Shown here: one piece after another, positions 1 through 8,870 of the stretch | Position numbering within the stretch: position 1 is the first letter of the stretch | Layout: each line of letters begins with the position of its first letter | Assembly (NCBI GenBank): GCA_020634875.1 | Contig: JACKAX010000023.1 | Location: 1-56,149, forward strand | Length of the DNA stretch: 56,149 bases | Reading direction: 5' to 3' | Source of the DNA: Anaerolineales bacterium | GTDB taxonomy: Bacteria; Chloroflexota; Anaerolineae; Anaerolineales; JABWBV01 | Program-made: the position numbers and the translations under genes | Notes under the pieces: model-generated | Seen by the model: only the letters and a program-made list of their open reading frames with translations | Databases searched by the model: none | What the model was told of the DNA's origin: nothing

Positions 1-150
1 CGAGACAAGTTGCTCATATGCTGTGGAATCTTCAAAAAGACCCTTCAAATCGGATAATCGCCGTGCGGACATTTCCGCTCCGGGAATCTCGCCGGTTTTC
101 GGGTCAAATGTCATCCATTGTAGGGGGAGGGGAGGGAGGTTATTGGTCAT
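1..150 (-). CDS. Cupin-type (archaeal-type) glucose-6-phosphate isomerase, N-terminal part
   Basis: The first 50 residues of a minus-strand gene are visible; the rest lies beyond the left edge. The segment with D-P-K-T-G-E-I-P-G-A, then R-R-L-S-D-L-K-G-L-F, closely follows the N-terminus of the cupin glucose-6-phosphate isomerases known from Pyrococcus and some bacteria, which interconvert glucose-6-phosphate and fructose-6-phosphate in the cytoplasm. The ATG (148-150) lies inside the last codons of the upstream glycosidase gene, an 11-base overlap that implies translational coupling. Its place at the end of an alpha-glucan operon fits entry of glucose into glycolysis. The cupin metal-binding histidines are outside the window, so the call rests on the N-terminal match only. 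Confidence 0.7.
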   Translation of the reverse strand, partial: MTNNLPPLPLQWMTFDPKTGEIPGAEMSARRLSDLKGLFEDSTAYEQLVS

Positions 151-2863
151 GATATTCACTCCTGATTTTTGGAGAAATGATTAGTTCGCCAGTTGAACTT
201 GAGAACGGGAGGTTAATTTGCAAACAGCCCGGATGAAGTTCCTGAGCGGCAATGTGTTTTCCTTCCCACAAGACATCGGAAGCTCCAGGTTGCAGGGTGA
301 TGAGGATGGTGGGGGTATGTGGGAAGCGGATGGTTTTAAGTTGGGCGATCAGGGCACGATGATCGGCGGAAAAGTGTTTTTCTTCAATCCAGATGTCGAA
401 ACCTGTAGTGAGTCGACCGGGCGAAAAATATGCCATGAACCAGGCGGCAAGCGGCGAGGACAAGCCCCCAAACTGATGCCAACCCGCTCCGCGCCCGGAT
501 TCGATCAGGAAATGCTCAAAACAGTAGTACGACGCCTGGACTTCCGTTTCATAAAGTTCGAGGGCGGTGCGGGCGATTTGCCAGGCGAAGTCCCCCCGAC
601 CCAGGTCTAAGGCGGTCTTCCAGAGGAACCATTGGTGCGGGAACCAGACTGCGCCGTTCCAGTAGCCGTCTTTGCGGTAGTAAGGCGCGGCCTGATCTAC
701 GGTTGAGATGCCAATTGGGGTCCAGAAATGTTGCGGATCGGCCAGACGATTCCAAAACAACGTTTCTTGTTCGGGCGTGCAAATCCCGCTGATGAGCGGC
801 ATGAGACCATCCAGCCCCATGTTGAAATTGAGACCGTTTCCGGTGCGAAGGATTTCGATGCGGTCATTTTCGTGGACAAGGTAACTAAAATATCCCGCAT
901 CCGGGTCCCAGGCATAGGTTTGGAGGGCGTGGGTAAATGCGGCAACATCTTCGCGGTAGAGGGTTTGATCTTCCGTTAGGCCGAGGGCTTCAGCGGCTTG
1001 GGACAGGATTTGGGCCCCACGAATGAGGTGGGCGGTGATCGCGGCGCAGGCAACCCGCGCGAGGGGGAGATTTTCCAGGGCATGGATTTGGGCGGGGTAG
1101 TCGTCCCATCCCCCGGAGTCATACGGAAAATAGCTCCAGGTTTGCAGAAGGTTGGACGGAAGCGCGCGGGTGTTGGAACTTCCCAGGCGTCCGGCGAGGA
1201 ACAGGTACATCTGGCGCAGGCCGGGGTAGAATTTTTTCAGCAGGTCGGGATCCTGCGTGAGGTTCCACAGCTCGTGGAAGAGGTAGATTTGCGTGGGGAT
1301 GGTGGTGCCGTGTAAGATGAATGCGGCGTGGGTGTCGCCGGGGTCGGTCAAATAGGCGTTGAGACAATCGAGGGCACGTTGCTGGTCATATTGAAGGAGC
1401 GCAATGCCGATAAGCCCCGAATCCCAGGTATAGAGACAATCCCACCATTTGCCCGGCGTGTTGTGGCGAATAAACTGGCGGCGCGTGTAGACCGGATAGA
1501 CGACGTTGAGCAATTCCGTCGCGGCCAGAAGTTGTTGGCTGAATGCGTAGCGTGCTCCGGCTGGCAGGCTATTCAGCGCGACCATGTTTTTGCGGGCGAG
1601 CTGATAGGTTTGGTGATGATTTGCGGGGGTTTGTTCCCGAAAGGTTCGCAAGGCGGCGAGGACTTCCTCCCGCGTGCCGGAGCAAACCAGGCTGTAAACG
1701 GTTTTCGTGGCATGTGCGTCCAGGGAAATGGGGCGCATCCAGAGGTCGGTAAAATGGCCTTCGCCGCCGCCATGCACCACGTCCGAATAATTGTTGGGAA
1801 CCAGATAACGCAACAGGGTATCTATTTCATTGTGGTAAAGCTGTCGGATACGAAAATCGGGATGATCCCAGGCCAGGCCGTAGACCGTGTTTGTGTCGGC
1901 GTAGTGCAGCAGCAGGCTGTTCGGCGTGGGGCCGGGTTCGAGACGGGGTTCGTGCGCCCAAACGTGGTCGGAAAACCTGACTGCTTCCACTTGCGCGGCT
2001 TCCACGAGCGCGAACCCGTCCAGTTCCAGGCTCGCCCCGCTCAGAGATTTGAAAACCAGAATATGTTCTCCCGAGTTCAACGGGCCAATGGGAATCACCG
2101 TTTGCACGAACCCATCCGCATCGGGGTGGGTGTTTTTTAGTGATATTTCTGTTGCCAAACACCCTTCCACGCGGACGTGAATCTGATCCCGATCCTTCAA
2201 CCGGTAGCGCGCCAACAAGACCCCCGCTCGCAGGGAATGGGACGTGCCGAACCGATACCGCACCCAATCACCCGCCTCGCGTCCAAACCCCCCGATTCCA
2301 CTCCCGTTGACCAAGCCATGAGCGCGGATTTCAGCGCGGAGCATCCCGTCTTCCACGAGATTATCCTGGGGGCGTGGCGTGGCAAATTGCAAGTCGTCGT
2401 AATCGAGGGCGTCAAGCCAGAGACCACCTTCGGGCAGGGTGACGGTTTTCAGGCGAATGGCCTCGTCCGAGTACGGGCGCACGGGGGGAAAGTTCATGGA
2501 CGCGATCAGGTGCAACATTAAGTTTTGCGCCAGATTGGTGTGGTTGACGAAGTGACATCGCAGCAGGCGGGCATTTTCCGAAACGAAGGAAAACGAGACA
2601 TCACAAAAGACCTGATCTTTCCACTCAAGTTCATAACGATAGGCGTAATAACGGAGGTCGGGGGTTGCTTCCCAGGCGTGGTGACCGGATGCCCACTTTT
2701 CGTTGGGGACGAGCATTTGCCCGCGAAAACGACCGGGTAGCACCGCCAAGTCAAAGCGCAAACCCTGGCGCACATTGGGAATGTGGGCAATGCCCGCGTA
2801 ACGTTTGGAGTATGGTCCCCAGTCGGGCAAATTGAGATCGTGGCTTTTTGGGATAAAGGGCAT
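140..2863 (-). CDS. GH63-like (alpha/alpha)6-barrel glycoside hydrolase with inserted carbohydrate-binding-like domain
   Basis: The protein is 907 residues from the ATG at 2861-2863; a longer reading to 2974 adds 37 unlikely residues that run through an inverted repeat. The C-terminal two thirds resembles GH63/YgjK-type alpha-glycosidases. It contains W-W-D-C-L-Y-T-W-D-S-G and, later, D-G-Y-W-N-G-A-V-W-F-P, which match the positions of the acid and base regions in that clan. An insertion at about residues 195-300 (G-D-W-V-R-Y-R-F onward, ending L-E-L-D-G-F-A-L) looks like a CBM6/CBM35-type beta-sandwich. No signal peptide is visible, so it probably acts on imported oligosaccharides in the cytoplasm. 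It is the penultimate gene of the maltodextrin operon and overlaps the isomerase gene by 11 bases. The exact substrate cannot be read; GH15 or GH116-like activity is possible. Confidence 0.7.
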   Translation of the reverse strand: MPFIPKSHDLNLPDWGPYSKRYAGIAHIPNVRQGLRFDLAVLPGRFRGQMLVPNEKWASGHHAWEATPDLRYYAYRYELEWKDQVFCDVSFSFVSENARLLRCHFVNHTNLAQNLMLHLIASMNFPPVRPYSDEAIRLKTVTLPEGGLWLDALDYDDLQFATPRPQDNLVEDGMLRAEIRAHGLVNGSGIGGFGREAGDWVRYRFGTSHSLRAGVLLARYRLKDRDQIHVRVEGCLATEISLKNTHPDADGFVQTVIPIGPLNSGEHILVFKSLSGASLELDGFALVEAAQVEAVRFSDHVWAHEPRLEPGPTPNSLLLHYADTNTVYGLAWDHPDFRIRQLYHNEIDTLLRYLVPNNYSDVVHGGGEGHFTDLWMRPISLDAHATKTVYSLVCSGTREEVLAALRTFREQTPANHHQTYQLARKNMVALNSLPAGARYAFSQQLLAATELLNVVYPVYTRRQFIRHNTPGKWWDCLYTWDSGLIGIALLQYDQQRALDCLNAYLTDPGDTHAAFILHGTTIPTQIYLFHELWNLTQDPDLLKKFYPGLRQMYLFLAGRLGSSNTRALPSNLLQTWSYFPYDSGGWDDYPAQIHALENLPLARVACAAITAHLIRGAQILSQAAEALGLTEDQTLYREDVAAFTHALQTYAWDPDAGYFSYLVHENDRIEILRTGNGLNFNMGLDGLMPLISGICTPEQETLFWNRLADPQHFWTPIGISTVDQAAPYYRKDGYWNGAVWFPHQWFLWKTALDLGRGDFAWQIARTALELYETEVQASYYCFEHFLIESGRGAGWHQFGGLSSPLAAWFMAYFSPGRLTTGFDIWIEEKHFSADHRALIAQLKTIRFPHTPTILITLQPGASDVLWEGKHIAAQELHPGCLQINLPFSSSTGELIISPKIRSEYHDQ

Positions 2864-2892
2864 TGTTAAGAGTATCGAATGGCTTCCGTAAC

Positions 2893-2988
2893 AGACCCTA
2901 AAGGTTTTCTCGATAAATTCGGGAACGCATTTGCAAACGATGAACCTTTTTGGACGGTCTTCTCTTGCAAACAAAACCTTTAGGGTCT
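2893..2988. repeat. Inverted repeat with 16-bp perfect arms
   Basis: AGACCCTAAAGGTTTT at 2893-2908 is the exact reverse complement of 2973-2988, separated by 64 bases. The right arm contains the stop codon of the amidohydrolase gene (2980-2982). The unit fills the space between that gene and the glycosidase. It could act as an intercistronic hairpin or be an insertion of a small palindromic element. Confidence 0.7.
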
Positions 2989-3798
2989 GGCCTGAGTCGT
3001 GAACTGCTTCAACTTGAACAGTCGGATGGCATTTATGAACATGAAGTTCTCATACGCGGCTTGTGGAATTTCGTTTTGCAAGCCATCGAAATAATGATTG
3101 TAAAAAACCGGGTCATTGTAGGTGTCCGGCCCGTTGATTGGGTTATCCGTGCCGAACAGGATTTTTTCTGACCCGCATTTGCGAATGGCGGCGAGGGTGG
3201 CTTCCGGTTTGACCCAACAACTATCTCCGAACAAATTCGGTAAGCGGGAGATCAGTTCGATGGCTTCCTGGTTATCGGTTGCCAGGCCCATGTGGTACAT
3301 CACAAAATTGACGCGGGGGAATTTCTGCGCGACCTCGTACATCACCCGCGGGCTGGAATGGTCGTCAATGGCCGTGTGGGATACCACCACCAAATCATAT
3401 TTTTCCGCCAGTTGGATATATTTTTCGACCTCGGGGCTTCCAAACGAGATGTTGGAGAGAAAGGGGTGAACTTTCAAGCCGTAAACCACATCCAGGTTGT
3501 CCGCCAGTAACGCTTCAAACGCGGGGGTACACCCTTCCGTGGTCGGCTTGATCCAGAGGAGCGCGCCCAACCGGTCGGGATGGGCGCGCACAAAACGCAG
3601 GGTTCTTTCGTTGACGAGTTGTTGCGGTACCTGGTGTTCGGGCGGGATCAACACCTGTTCCCCATCCACTTCCACGCCTTCGATGTTGGATACCAGGGCA
3701 AAGTCAATCCTGTATTTGGCGAGCGACGCCATCACCATCGCTTCGGGCATGTTGAACGGGCCAATCACGCCCATGTGGATGTGACAGTCAATGATCAT
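2980..3798 (-). CDS. Amidohydrolase-2 family metal-dependent hydrolase
   Basis: This is a 272-residue TIM-barrel protein of the amidohydrolase_2 family. The metal-binding H-x-H is at residues 6 and 8 (M-I-I-D-C-H-I-H-M-G). Later candidate ligands are in V-V-S-H-T, V-M-Y-H-M-G and F-G-T-D-N-P. The start at 3798 is chosen because the HxH strand must be at the N-terminus and because the upstream permease stops 2 bases before it; an extension to 3915 would run antisense-like through the permease. It is cotranscribed with the sugar ABC transporter. Family members hydrolyse or decarboxylate small cyclic or aromatic compounds, so its role in an alpha-glucan operon is unclear. Confidence 0.8.
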   Translation of the reverse strand: MIIDCHIHMGVIGPFNMPEAMVMASLAKYRIDFALVSNIEGVEVDGEQVLIPPEHQVPQQLVNERTLRFVRAHPDRLGALLWIKPTTEGCTPAFEALLADNLDVVYGLKVHPFLSNISFGSPEVEKYIQLAEKYDLVVVSHTAIDDHSSPRVMYEVAQKFPRVNFVMYHMGLATDNQEAIELISRLPNLFGDSCWVKPEATLAAIRKCGSEKILFGTDNPINGPDTYNDPVFYNHYFDGLQNEIPQAAYENFMFINAIRLFKLKQFTTQARP

Positions 3799-3800
3799 GG

Positions 3801-4697
3801 TTAGCCTTTCACCGAACCAGCCGTCAGCCCGCCTACGATCTGCTCTTGCAGGATCAGGTACACCGAAACGGGTAAGATGGACCCCAGCACCGCGCCCGCC
3901 GCGAATACCGCCCATTGGTTGCCGTAGTCGTTGGCGATCAGTTGCTGGAGACCGAGCATGACCGTGAACAGTTCAGACTTTCGGATCATAATCCGGGGGA
4001 AGGCCCAATCTCCGTACACCATAAAAAAGGTCAAAATGGTCACGACGACGATGATCGGACGAACGAGGGGAAAGATCAGATACCAGAACCGCTGCCAATC
4101 GGTCGCGCCGTCAATCATCCCTGATTCGTCAATATCCCGCGGAATCGAGTCGAAGAACCCCTTCATCAACCAGACGTTGATCCCCATCGAGCCACCCATG
4201 TACAGAAAAATCAACCCGCCATGTGTGTTCAACCCGATCCAGGGAATATACGTCCCCAATTGATCCATGATGGCAAACAGGGCGACCATCGCCATGAGGG
4301 CGGGGAAGACCTGGATGATCAGAATCCCTAACAGCAGTTGCCCGCGCCCCGCAAACCGGAAACGGGAAAAAGCATACGCGGTCAGGGTGGTGATCAGCGC
4401 AGACATGACCGAGGACACAATCGCTAATTTGGTCGTGTTCAGCATCCATAAGCCAAAATCGTGTTCAAACAAAACTTCGCGGAAGTTATTCAGGGTGGCG
4501 TTATCGGGGATCAACCGGGTGCTGATCCCCTGAATCGGGCTGAAGGCGGACGAGATCGTGAAAAGCACCGGGGTGAGGGAAAAGGTCAGGACGACGAAGG
4601 CCAGGAGATAACGCAGCACGAGGGAAACGCGCCGTTTGTTCTTTTTCGACTGCCAGAAAATTTGCCAGGGGGTTAATGGTGTGGAGTGACTAGACAT
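3801..4697 (-). CDS. Sugar ABC transporter permease, MalG-like
   Basis: A 298-residue integral membrane protein with about six hydrophobic segments and the EAA loop of binding-protein-dependent permeases (D-E-S-G-M-I-D-G-A-T-D-W-Q-R-F). The end motif G-G-L-T-A-G-S-V-K-G is typical of MalG, where the C-terminus reaches into the ATPase. The ATG at 4697 overlaps the malF-like gene by 8 bases; a GTG two codons upstream (4703) is also possible. AGGTG precedes the ATG closely. It should pair with the MalF-like protein; no ATPase gene is in the operon, so a shared MsiK/MalK-type ATPase elsewhere is likely. Confidence 0.88.
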   Translation of the reverse strand: MSSHSTPLTPWQIFWQSKKNKRRVSLVLRYLLAFVVLTFSLTPVLFTISSAFSPIQGISTRLIPDNATLNNFREVLFEHDFGLWMLNTTKLAIVSSVMSALITTLTAYAFSRFRFAGRGQLLLGILIIQVFPALMAMVALFAIMDQLGTYIPWIGLNTHGGLIFLYMGGSMGINVWLMKGFFDSIPRDIDESGMIDGATDWQRFWYLIFPLVRPIIVVVTILTFFMVYGDWAFPRIMIRKSELFTVMLGLQQLIANDYGNQWAVFAAGAVLGSILPVSVYLILQEQIVGGLTAGSVKG

Positions 4698-6291
4698 TTT
4701 CACCTACTTGTTCCCAAACCCGCATATAGCGGTATTGGATCAGGGTCATGCCGACTAACAAAACAAAGATGACCATCGTGATCGCGGTGGCATAGCCAAA
4801 ATCCTGCCCGCCGCCACCGAAGGCCAGCCGGTACACATAACTGATCAGGATGTCTGAGTGCCCCGCGGGGGTTGGCGTGCCTACCATAGGCGGCCCCCCG
4901 TCGTTGAACAAAAACACGTTGTTGAAACTGTTGAAGTTGACCATAAATGAGCCGATGATCAAAGGCCCGACCCCGACCAGCAACAGGGGCAGGGTGATGT
5001 TGGTGAATTGGTGCCACGGACTGGCCCCGTCAATCTCCGCCGCTTCATACAGGTCGGAGGGAATCGCCTGTAAAGCCCCGCTGTTGATCAGGATGTAGTA
5101 GGGGTAGGCAAGCCAGACATTGATCGTAATCAGGGCGATTTTGACCCAAATCGGATCGGCAAACACATTGATCGTCTGCCCAAACACATTGGACAACATA
5201 AGGGCGACCGGGCCGCTGATCGGGTTCCACAAACCGCGCCAAACCAGGATGGAGATCACACCCGGGATGGCGAACGGAACAATCAGCAGGGATTTGATGA
5301 TCCGTTGTCCAGGCAAATCGCGTCCAAAGGCAATGGCGATCAATAGCCCTAGGCTGAAGGAGATCACCGTTGCAGCCAGCGCATAAATAATCGTCCAAAT
5401 AAAAATCTGGAGCAGTGGCCCTCGGAAAGCCGGGTTGCCTGCAAACCGCACATAGTTCAATGTGCCAACCGTAACCGTGTATCCAGGGGTGAGTTCAGTT
5501 CCATCCTGGGCGATGAACATACCTTCTTCGTCATTCGCCCGATAGCGGACCTCTGCCTTCTGATCGTAAACCGTGTCCGTCTCCGGGTCATACACGAACT
5601 GAGGTTCCAGTGCCGCCGCTGTTTTTAGCCCTGTAACCCGGACGGATATATCTCCACTGCCAAAATCTACATCCTGAATTTCCGTCAGTACGGTGATCAA
5701 GCGGTTGGTGGGAACACGGGTGTATGGGTCGGATGCTCCAACCAGGTTGATTTGTTCCGGCGGTGCATCGCCTGGAGTCGGTAAATCAGCCAGTTCCGCC
5801 ATCTCCCCTGGAATGATGACGGTCGGCGTTTTCCCTGCATCGTCTGCCAGCAAGAGGGCGTATCCTCCGCTCGCGCTGGTGTACAAGGTGTATTCGAAAA
5901 CCGCACCCTCTTCGGGCAGGAAACGGCGGTCTGCCAGCACTTCGATGGCCTGGTTTTTTGGGAGGATATGTCCGGTGCCGAAATTGGTGAAGGAGATGTA
6001 AACGGTGTAGAGAATTGGGTACAGGGAGACCAGGAGCATGAAGGACAAACCGGGGGACATCCAACGCATCGGATAGGCTTTCGGATGCAACCAGATCACC
6101 GTGAGCATGACGCTGACCAGCAGAATGATCCCGGCCAGTTGCCAGTAGCCGTCTGCCCACATGTTCAGCATTAGCCAGCTTCCACCTGCCCAAAAGAGCA
6201 TTAATCCCAGCAAGCGGAGGATGACACTGCTGAGGGTGATCGACTCTCCGCTTCCAGGTGGTTTTTTGTTACCTCGTGTGAGGGTATTCAT
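4690..6291 (-). CDS. Sugar ABC transporter permease, MalF-like with large extracytoplasmic loop
   Basis: The protein is 533 residues from the ATG at 6291, preceded by AAGGA. Three N-terminal membrane segments are followed by an extracytoplasmic region of about 200 residues (roughly 105-305), comparable to the P2 loop that in MalF contacts the binding protein. The C-terminal half carries the permease domain and EAA loop (Y-E-A-A-E-I-D-G-A-S-P-W). It overlaps the MalG-like gene. It belongs to the same transcription unit as the binding protein but is separated from it by a 401-base hairpin-rich spacer. Confidence 0.88.
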   Translation of the reverse strand: MNTLTRGNKKPPGSGESITLSSVILRLLGLMLFWAGGSWLMLNMWADGYWQLAGIILLVSVMLTVIWLHPKAYPMRWMSPGLSFMLLVSLYPILYTVYISFTNFGTGHILPKNQAIEVLADRRFLPEEGAVFEYTLYTSASGGYALLLADDAGKTPTVIIPGEMAELADLPTPGDAPPEQINLVGASDPYTRVPTNRLITVLTEIQDVDFGSGDISVRVTGLKTAAALEPQFVYDPETDTVYDQKAEVRYRANDEEGMFIAQDGTELTPGYTVTVGTLNYVRFAGNPAFRGPLLQIFIWTIIYALAATVISFSLGLLIAIAFGRDLPGQRIIKSLLIVPFAIPGVISILVWRGLWNPISGPVALMLSNVFGQTINVFADPIWVKIALITINVWLAYPYYILINSGALQAIPSDLYEAAEIDGASPWHQFTNITLPLLLVGVGPLIIGSFMVNFNSFNNVFLFNDGGPPMVGTPTPAGHSDILISYVYRLAFGGGGQDFGYATAITMVIFVLLVGMTLIQYRYMRVWEQVGENV

Positions 6292-6442
6292 ACGCTTTTC
6301 CTTCTGATAGTTACAAAGGAATGTAAAAGTAAGATTTCGAATTTTTGTCGTGCGAATTGCCAATTCGCCTTTTCGTCCGCGCCTTCCTTTTTTCGTGACT
6401 CAGGAGTTATAAAAATATGGGGCTGCGTTTTTCGCTCGGCTC

Positions 6443-6487
6443 GGATTGCCAAATCCGGGCGGGCCTCCCGATGGGATTTGGCAATCC
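6443..6487. repeat. Dispersed palindrome, GGATTGCCAAATCC family, member 1
   Basis: GGATTGCCAAATCC (6443-6456) and its exact reverse complement (6474-6487) are separated by 17 G+C-rich bases. Related palindromes are at 30107-30143 and, more diverged, 55969-56002, always between genes. Confidence 0.7.
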
Positions 6488-6599
6488 CACCGGAGCAATT
6501 TACGAAGTTATTCTTTTACAAGTCCTTAATTGTTTTGTCGCGGAAAAAAGAAGTCGCGGAATTAAGAAATAGGTTCATCATCAGCAATGCTCGTTTTGC

Positions 6600-6662
6600 A
6601 CGAACGGCGTTCCCTAATGGGTATCTTTGGGGGTTCGGGTCGTTGTAAGGAACGCCGTTCGT
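6600..6662. repeat. MITE-like palindromic repeat, member 1
   Basis: ACGAACGGCGTTCC (6600-6613) pairs perfectly with 6649-6662. The 35-base loop contains GGGTATCTTTGGGGGTTC, which is similar to the loop of a second element at 10564-10644. Shared loop sequence as well as shared arms suggests a mobile or dispersed element rather than a chance terminator. Confidence 0.65.
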
Positions 6663-6692
6663 CATGTCTGGATCGAGAATTGCGGAGAAAGG

Positions 6693-8636
6693 CTATTCAG
6701 TCGTCACTTCAAGCGTGCCGGTTGCCAAATCGAAAGTGATCGTAACCGTGCTGTCCGCCGCGAGACTGAGGGGGATATTGTCTCCAAAAGGTACACCGTC
6801 CACCCCATAGTTGAGGTCCCACCCGCCATTGAGGGCGATTTTGAATTCGTATTCTCCCGCGGGTACGTTGAACGTGCCGGTCCATGTGCCGCCATCTCCT
6901 GGGGTCAGGGCCGTCGCCGCACAGGTCGGGTCCCAATCGCCAGCGCAACCCAATGCAGACTGAAGCGTGCCCGGAATGTTGACCATTTCAACGGGAGCAA
7001 TGGTCAGGGTGGTCAAGGCTGAGTCGAAGATGAAGGCCACGTATCCATCGGCAGCAACGCTGAAGGGGATGTTATCGCCGTTCGCCTTGCCATCTTTGCC
7101 GTAGTTGATGTCCCATCCGCCATTGATCGCGGCTTTGACTTCATAATCGCCCGCCGGAACGGGGAAGACGCCCATCCACTTGCCATTGGGCACCGCGGTG
7201 AGAGCGGTCCCTTCACAGGCCGGGTCCCAGTTACCGCTACACCCCATGGCAGTTTGGGCGGTTCCGGGGATATTGACCATTTCGATGTCAACCTTCGTCC
7301 CGCCTGAGATCGCTGTCCGAATTTGTTCTGCGGCATTGGTGAAGGCGTCTACCGGGTCATCCGCTTGCTGGGAGATGAGGGTGACCGCGTTCCCCCAGGC
7401 CGACCAAACCGACCCCATTTCCGGGATGGCGGGCATTGCTTGCGCGTTCAGCCCCGCTTGGCCATAGGCGGCGAGGTACGGATCATCCAGCCCTGCCAGC
7501 ACGCCCAGATGTGCGGGAACCTGCGGGGTCACATCATACAACGCCTGCATAGTCTCTTGGGTGTTCAGAAATTCCTTCACAAAAATCTCGGCGACCAGCG
7601 GATTCTCGCTGAAGGCACTGATCACGAAGCCGAAGGAACCCATAAAGGGCTGCCCAAATTCAACCGTTTCCCCTGGAATGGGGCAAATGGCGAACGGTAC
7701 ACCCGAATCGATCACCCGTTGTGTGTTCCACGGGCCGGTAATCGTCATGGCAGATTGGCCGCTTTCGAACATGTCCATCATTACGAGGCCATCTACTCCT
7801 TCGGGTTGTAGTTTTTCTTTCATATACGCATCCCACCATGTTGCCGCAGCCAGCGAACCTGGGCTATCCAACCCAACATCGTTCGGGTTGTAGCCCTGGT
7901 CGGTATAGCCAAAGACATAACCGCCAAAGGCTGTCTGGATGGGGAAGAAGTGATAGGGATCACCATCCATGCGGACAAAGCCGTATTTGTTGGCGGCAAT
8001 GTCTTCCCCATTCCCGGCAGAAAGTTCGCGGGAAATCGCTAAAACGTCTGTCCAGGTGGCGGGGCATTCGGGCACGATGTCGGTGCGAATGAAGAATGCG
8101 ACATTTTCGGTGGCATACGGTAAACCATAGAGTTCGCCATTGTACGTCCAGGCTTGAATGGAAGCCGGGGTGTAGTTGGCAACATCATCGCCCAAATCAA
8201 GGGGGATGACTAAGCCGTTGTTCACAATTTCGCCCAGGGTATTGTGAGCGGTTGCCAGCACGTCAGGGCCTTCACCAGCGGGGGCGGCGATCAGGAATTG
8301 TTGTTGTAAATCGCCAAAACCCAGTTGTTGCACGACCAGGTTTACGCCGTACTCAGTCAGGAGTTTGTCTTTCATCTCGTCGATGACGGGGTACTGTTTT
8401 TCGTCCACCCAAACCGTCAGGGTAACTTCCGCTTCTGGGGCAGGGGCGACGGTGGGGGCTTCGGTCGGTTCGGTTTGTGGTGCCTCGGTGGGGACTGTTT
8501 CCGCGGCGGGCGTTTCCGCCTGCGCTTCTGTGGGCGGTGCTGCGGGGGTTTCCGTCGCGGCGGGGTTGCAAGCGGAGAGGATAAAGGCGACCAGCATCAT
8601 TAAGCTAAATAAAAGTGTGAGTTTTTTCGTTTTCAT
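6693..8636 (-). CDS. Maltose/maltodextrin-binding lipoprotein with two C-terminal X25 starch-binding modules
   Basis: The protein is 647 residues from the ATG at 8636, preceded by GGAG. It starts with a lipoprotein signal peptide ending in the lipobox L-S-A-C, followed by a Pro/Thr/Ala/Glu-rich linker. Residues about 70-450 form an extracellular solute-binding protein of the maltose family. Two tandem copies of about 97 residues begin at about 453 and 551, each starting M-V-N-I-P-G-T and containing G-G-W-D-(I/L)-N-Y-G and G-D-N-I-P. These match the X25 modules of pullulanases, which bind starch. The modules would tether starch or long maltodextrins at the surface beside the transporter. Fusion of X25 to a binding protein is unusual. 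Confidence 0.88.
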   Translation of the reverse strand: MKTKKLTLLFSLMMLVAFILSACNPAATETPAAPPTEAQAETPAAETVPTEAPQTEPTEAPTVAPAPEAEVTLTVWVDEKQYPVIDEMKDKLLTEYGVNLVVQQLGFGDLQQQFLIAAPAGEGPDVLATAHNTLGEIVNNGLVIPLDLGDDVANYTPASIQAWTYNGELYGLPYATENVAFFIRTDIVPECPATWTDVLAISRELSAGNGEDIAANKYGFVRMDGDPYHFFPIQTAFGGYVFGYTDQGYNPNDVGLDSPGSLAAATWWDAYMKEKLQPEGVDGLVMMDMFESGQSAMTITGPWNTQRVIDSGVPFAICPIPGETVEFGQPFMGSFGFVISAFSENPLVAEIFVKEFLNTQETMQALYDVTPQVPAHLGVLAGLDDPYLAAYGQAGLNAQAMPAIPEMGSVWSAWGNAVTLISQQADDPVDAFTNAAEQIRTAISGGTKVDIEMVNIPGTAQTAMGCSGNWDPACEGTALTAVPNGKWMGVFPVPAGDYEVKAAINGGWDINYGKDGKANGDNIPFSVAADGYVAFIFDSALTTLTIAPVEMVNIPGTLQSALGCAGDWDPTCAATALTPGDGGTWTGTFNVPAGEYEFKIALNGGWDLNYGVDGVPFGDNIPLSLAADSTVTITFDLATGTLEVTTE

Positions 8637-8870
8637 TTTTTTCTCCAAGAGTGGGTAAAGGAATAATGGCAAGCGGGCAAACCTCACTTTTGATGCGAGA
8701 TGATGGTACACTGAAAACACAGAAGGACACAGAAAAAATTTTCAAATTCTGTTCCCCTCTGTGCCATCTCTGTCCCATCGTCCAAAGCAAAAAAGCAACT
8801 TTTGCGGTCTTGCAAATAATTTCTAGCGAATTGCTTCGCACGTTAAAATGCGGTTTTATCGTTTTTTAGC
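8637..8870 (-). promoter_or_regulatory. Upstream region of the binding-protein gene with LacI-type operator-like palindromes
   Basis: The spacer between the GH13 gene and the binding-protein gene contains no gene. On the minus strand it carries GCGAAGCAATTCGC, a near-palindrome, and TTTGCAAGACCGCAAA, an inverted repeat with TTTGC/GCAAA arms like LacI/CcpA-family operators. A separate promoter with sugar control is plausible. No clear -35/-10 pair was assigned. Confidence 0.3.

Larger units (their letters stand above)
6292..6692. other. 401-base intergenic spacer with three palindromes
   Basis: No coding region is supported. The spacer holds a short palindrome GCGAATTG-C-CAATTCGC reading (6352-6368), a 14-bp-arm inverted repeat (6443-6487) and a MITE-like palindrome (6600-6662). 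It sits between the binding-protein gene and the permease genes. In mal operons generally, hairpins at this point lower downstream expression so that binding protein exceeds permease; that role here is inference. Confidence 0.6.

Noticed and set aside
1328..2140. Plus-strand open frame of 270 codons opposite the GH63-like gene
   Set aside because: It lies wholly antisense to a well-supported glycosidase, has no recognisable motifs and no ribosome-binding site; it is a shadow of codon bias.
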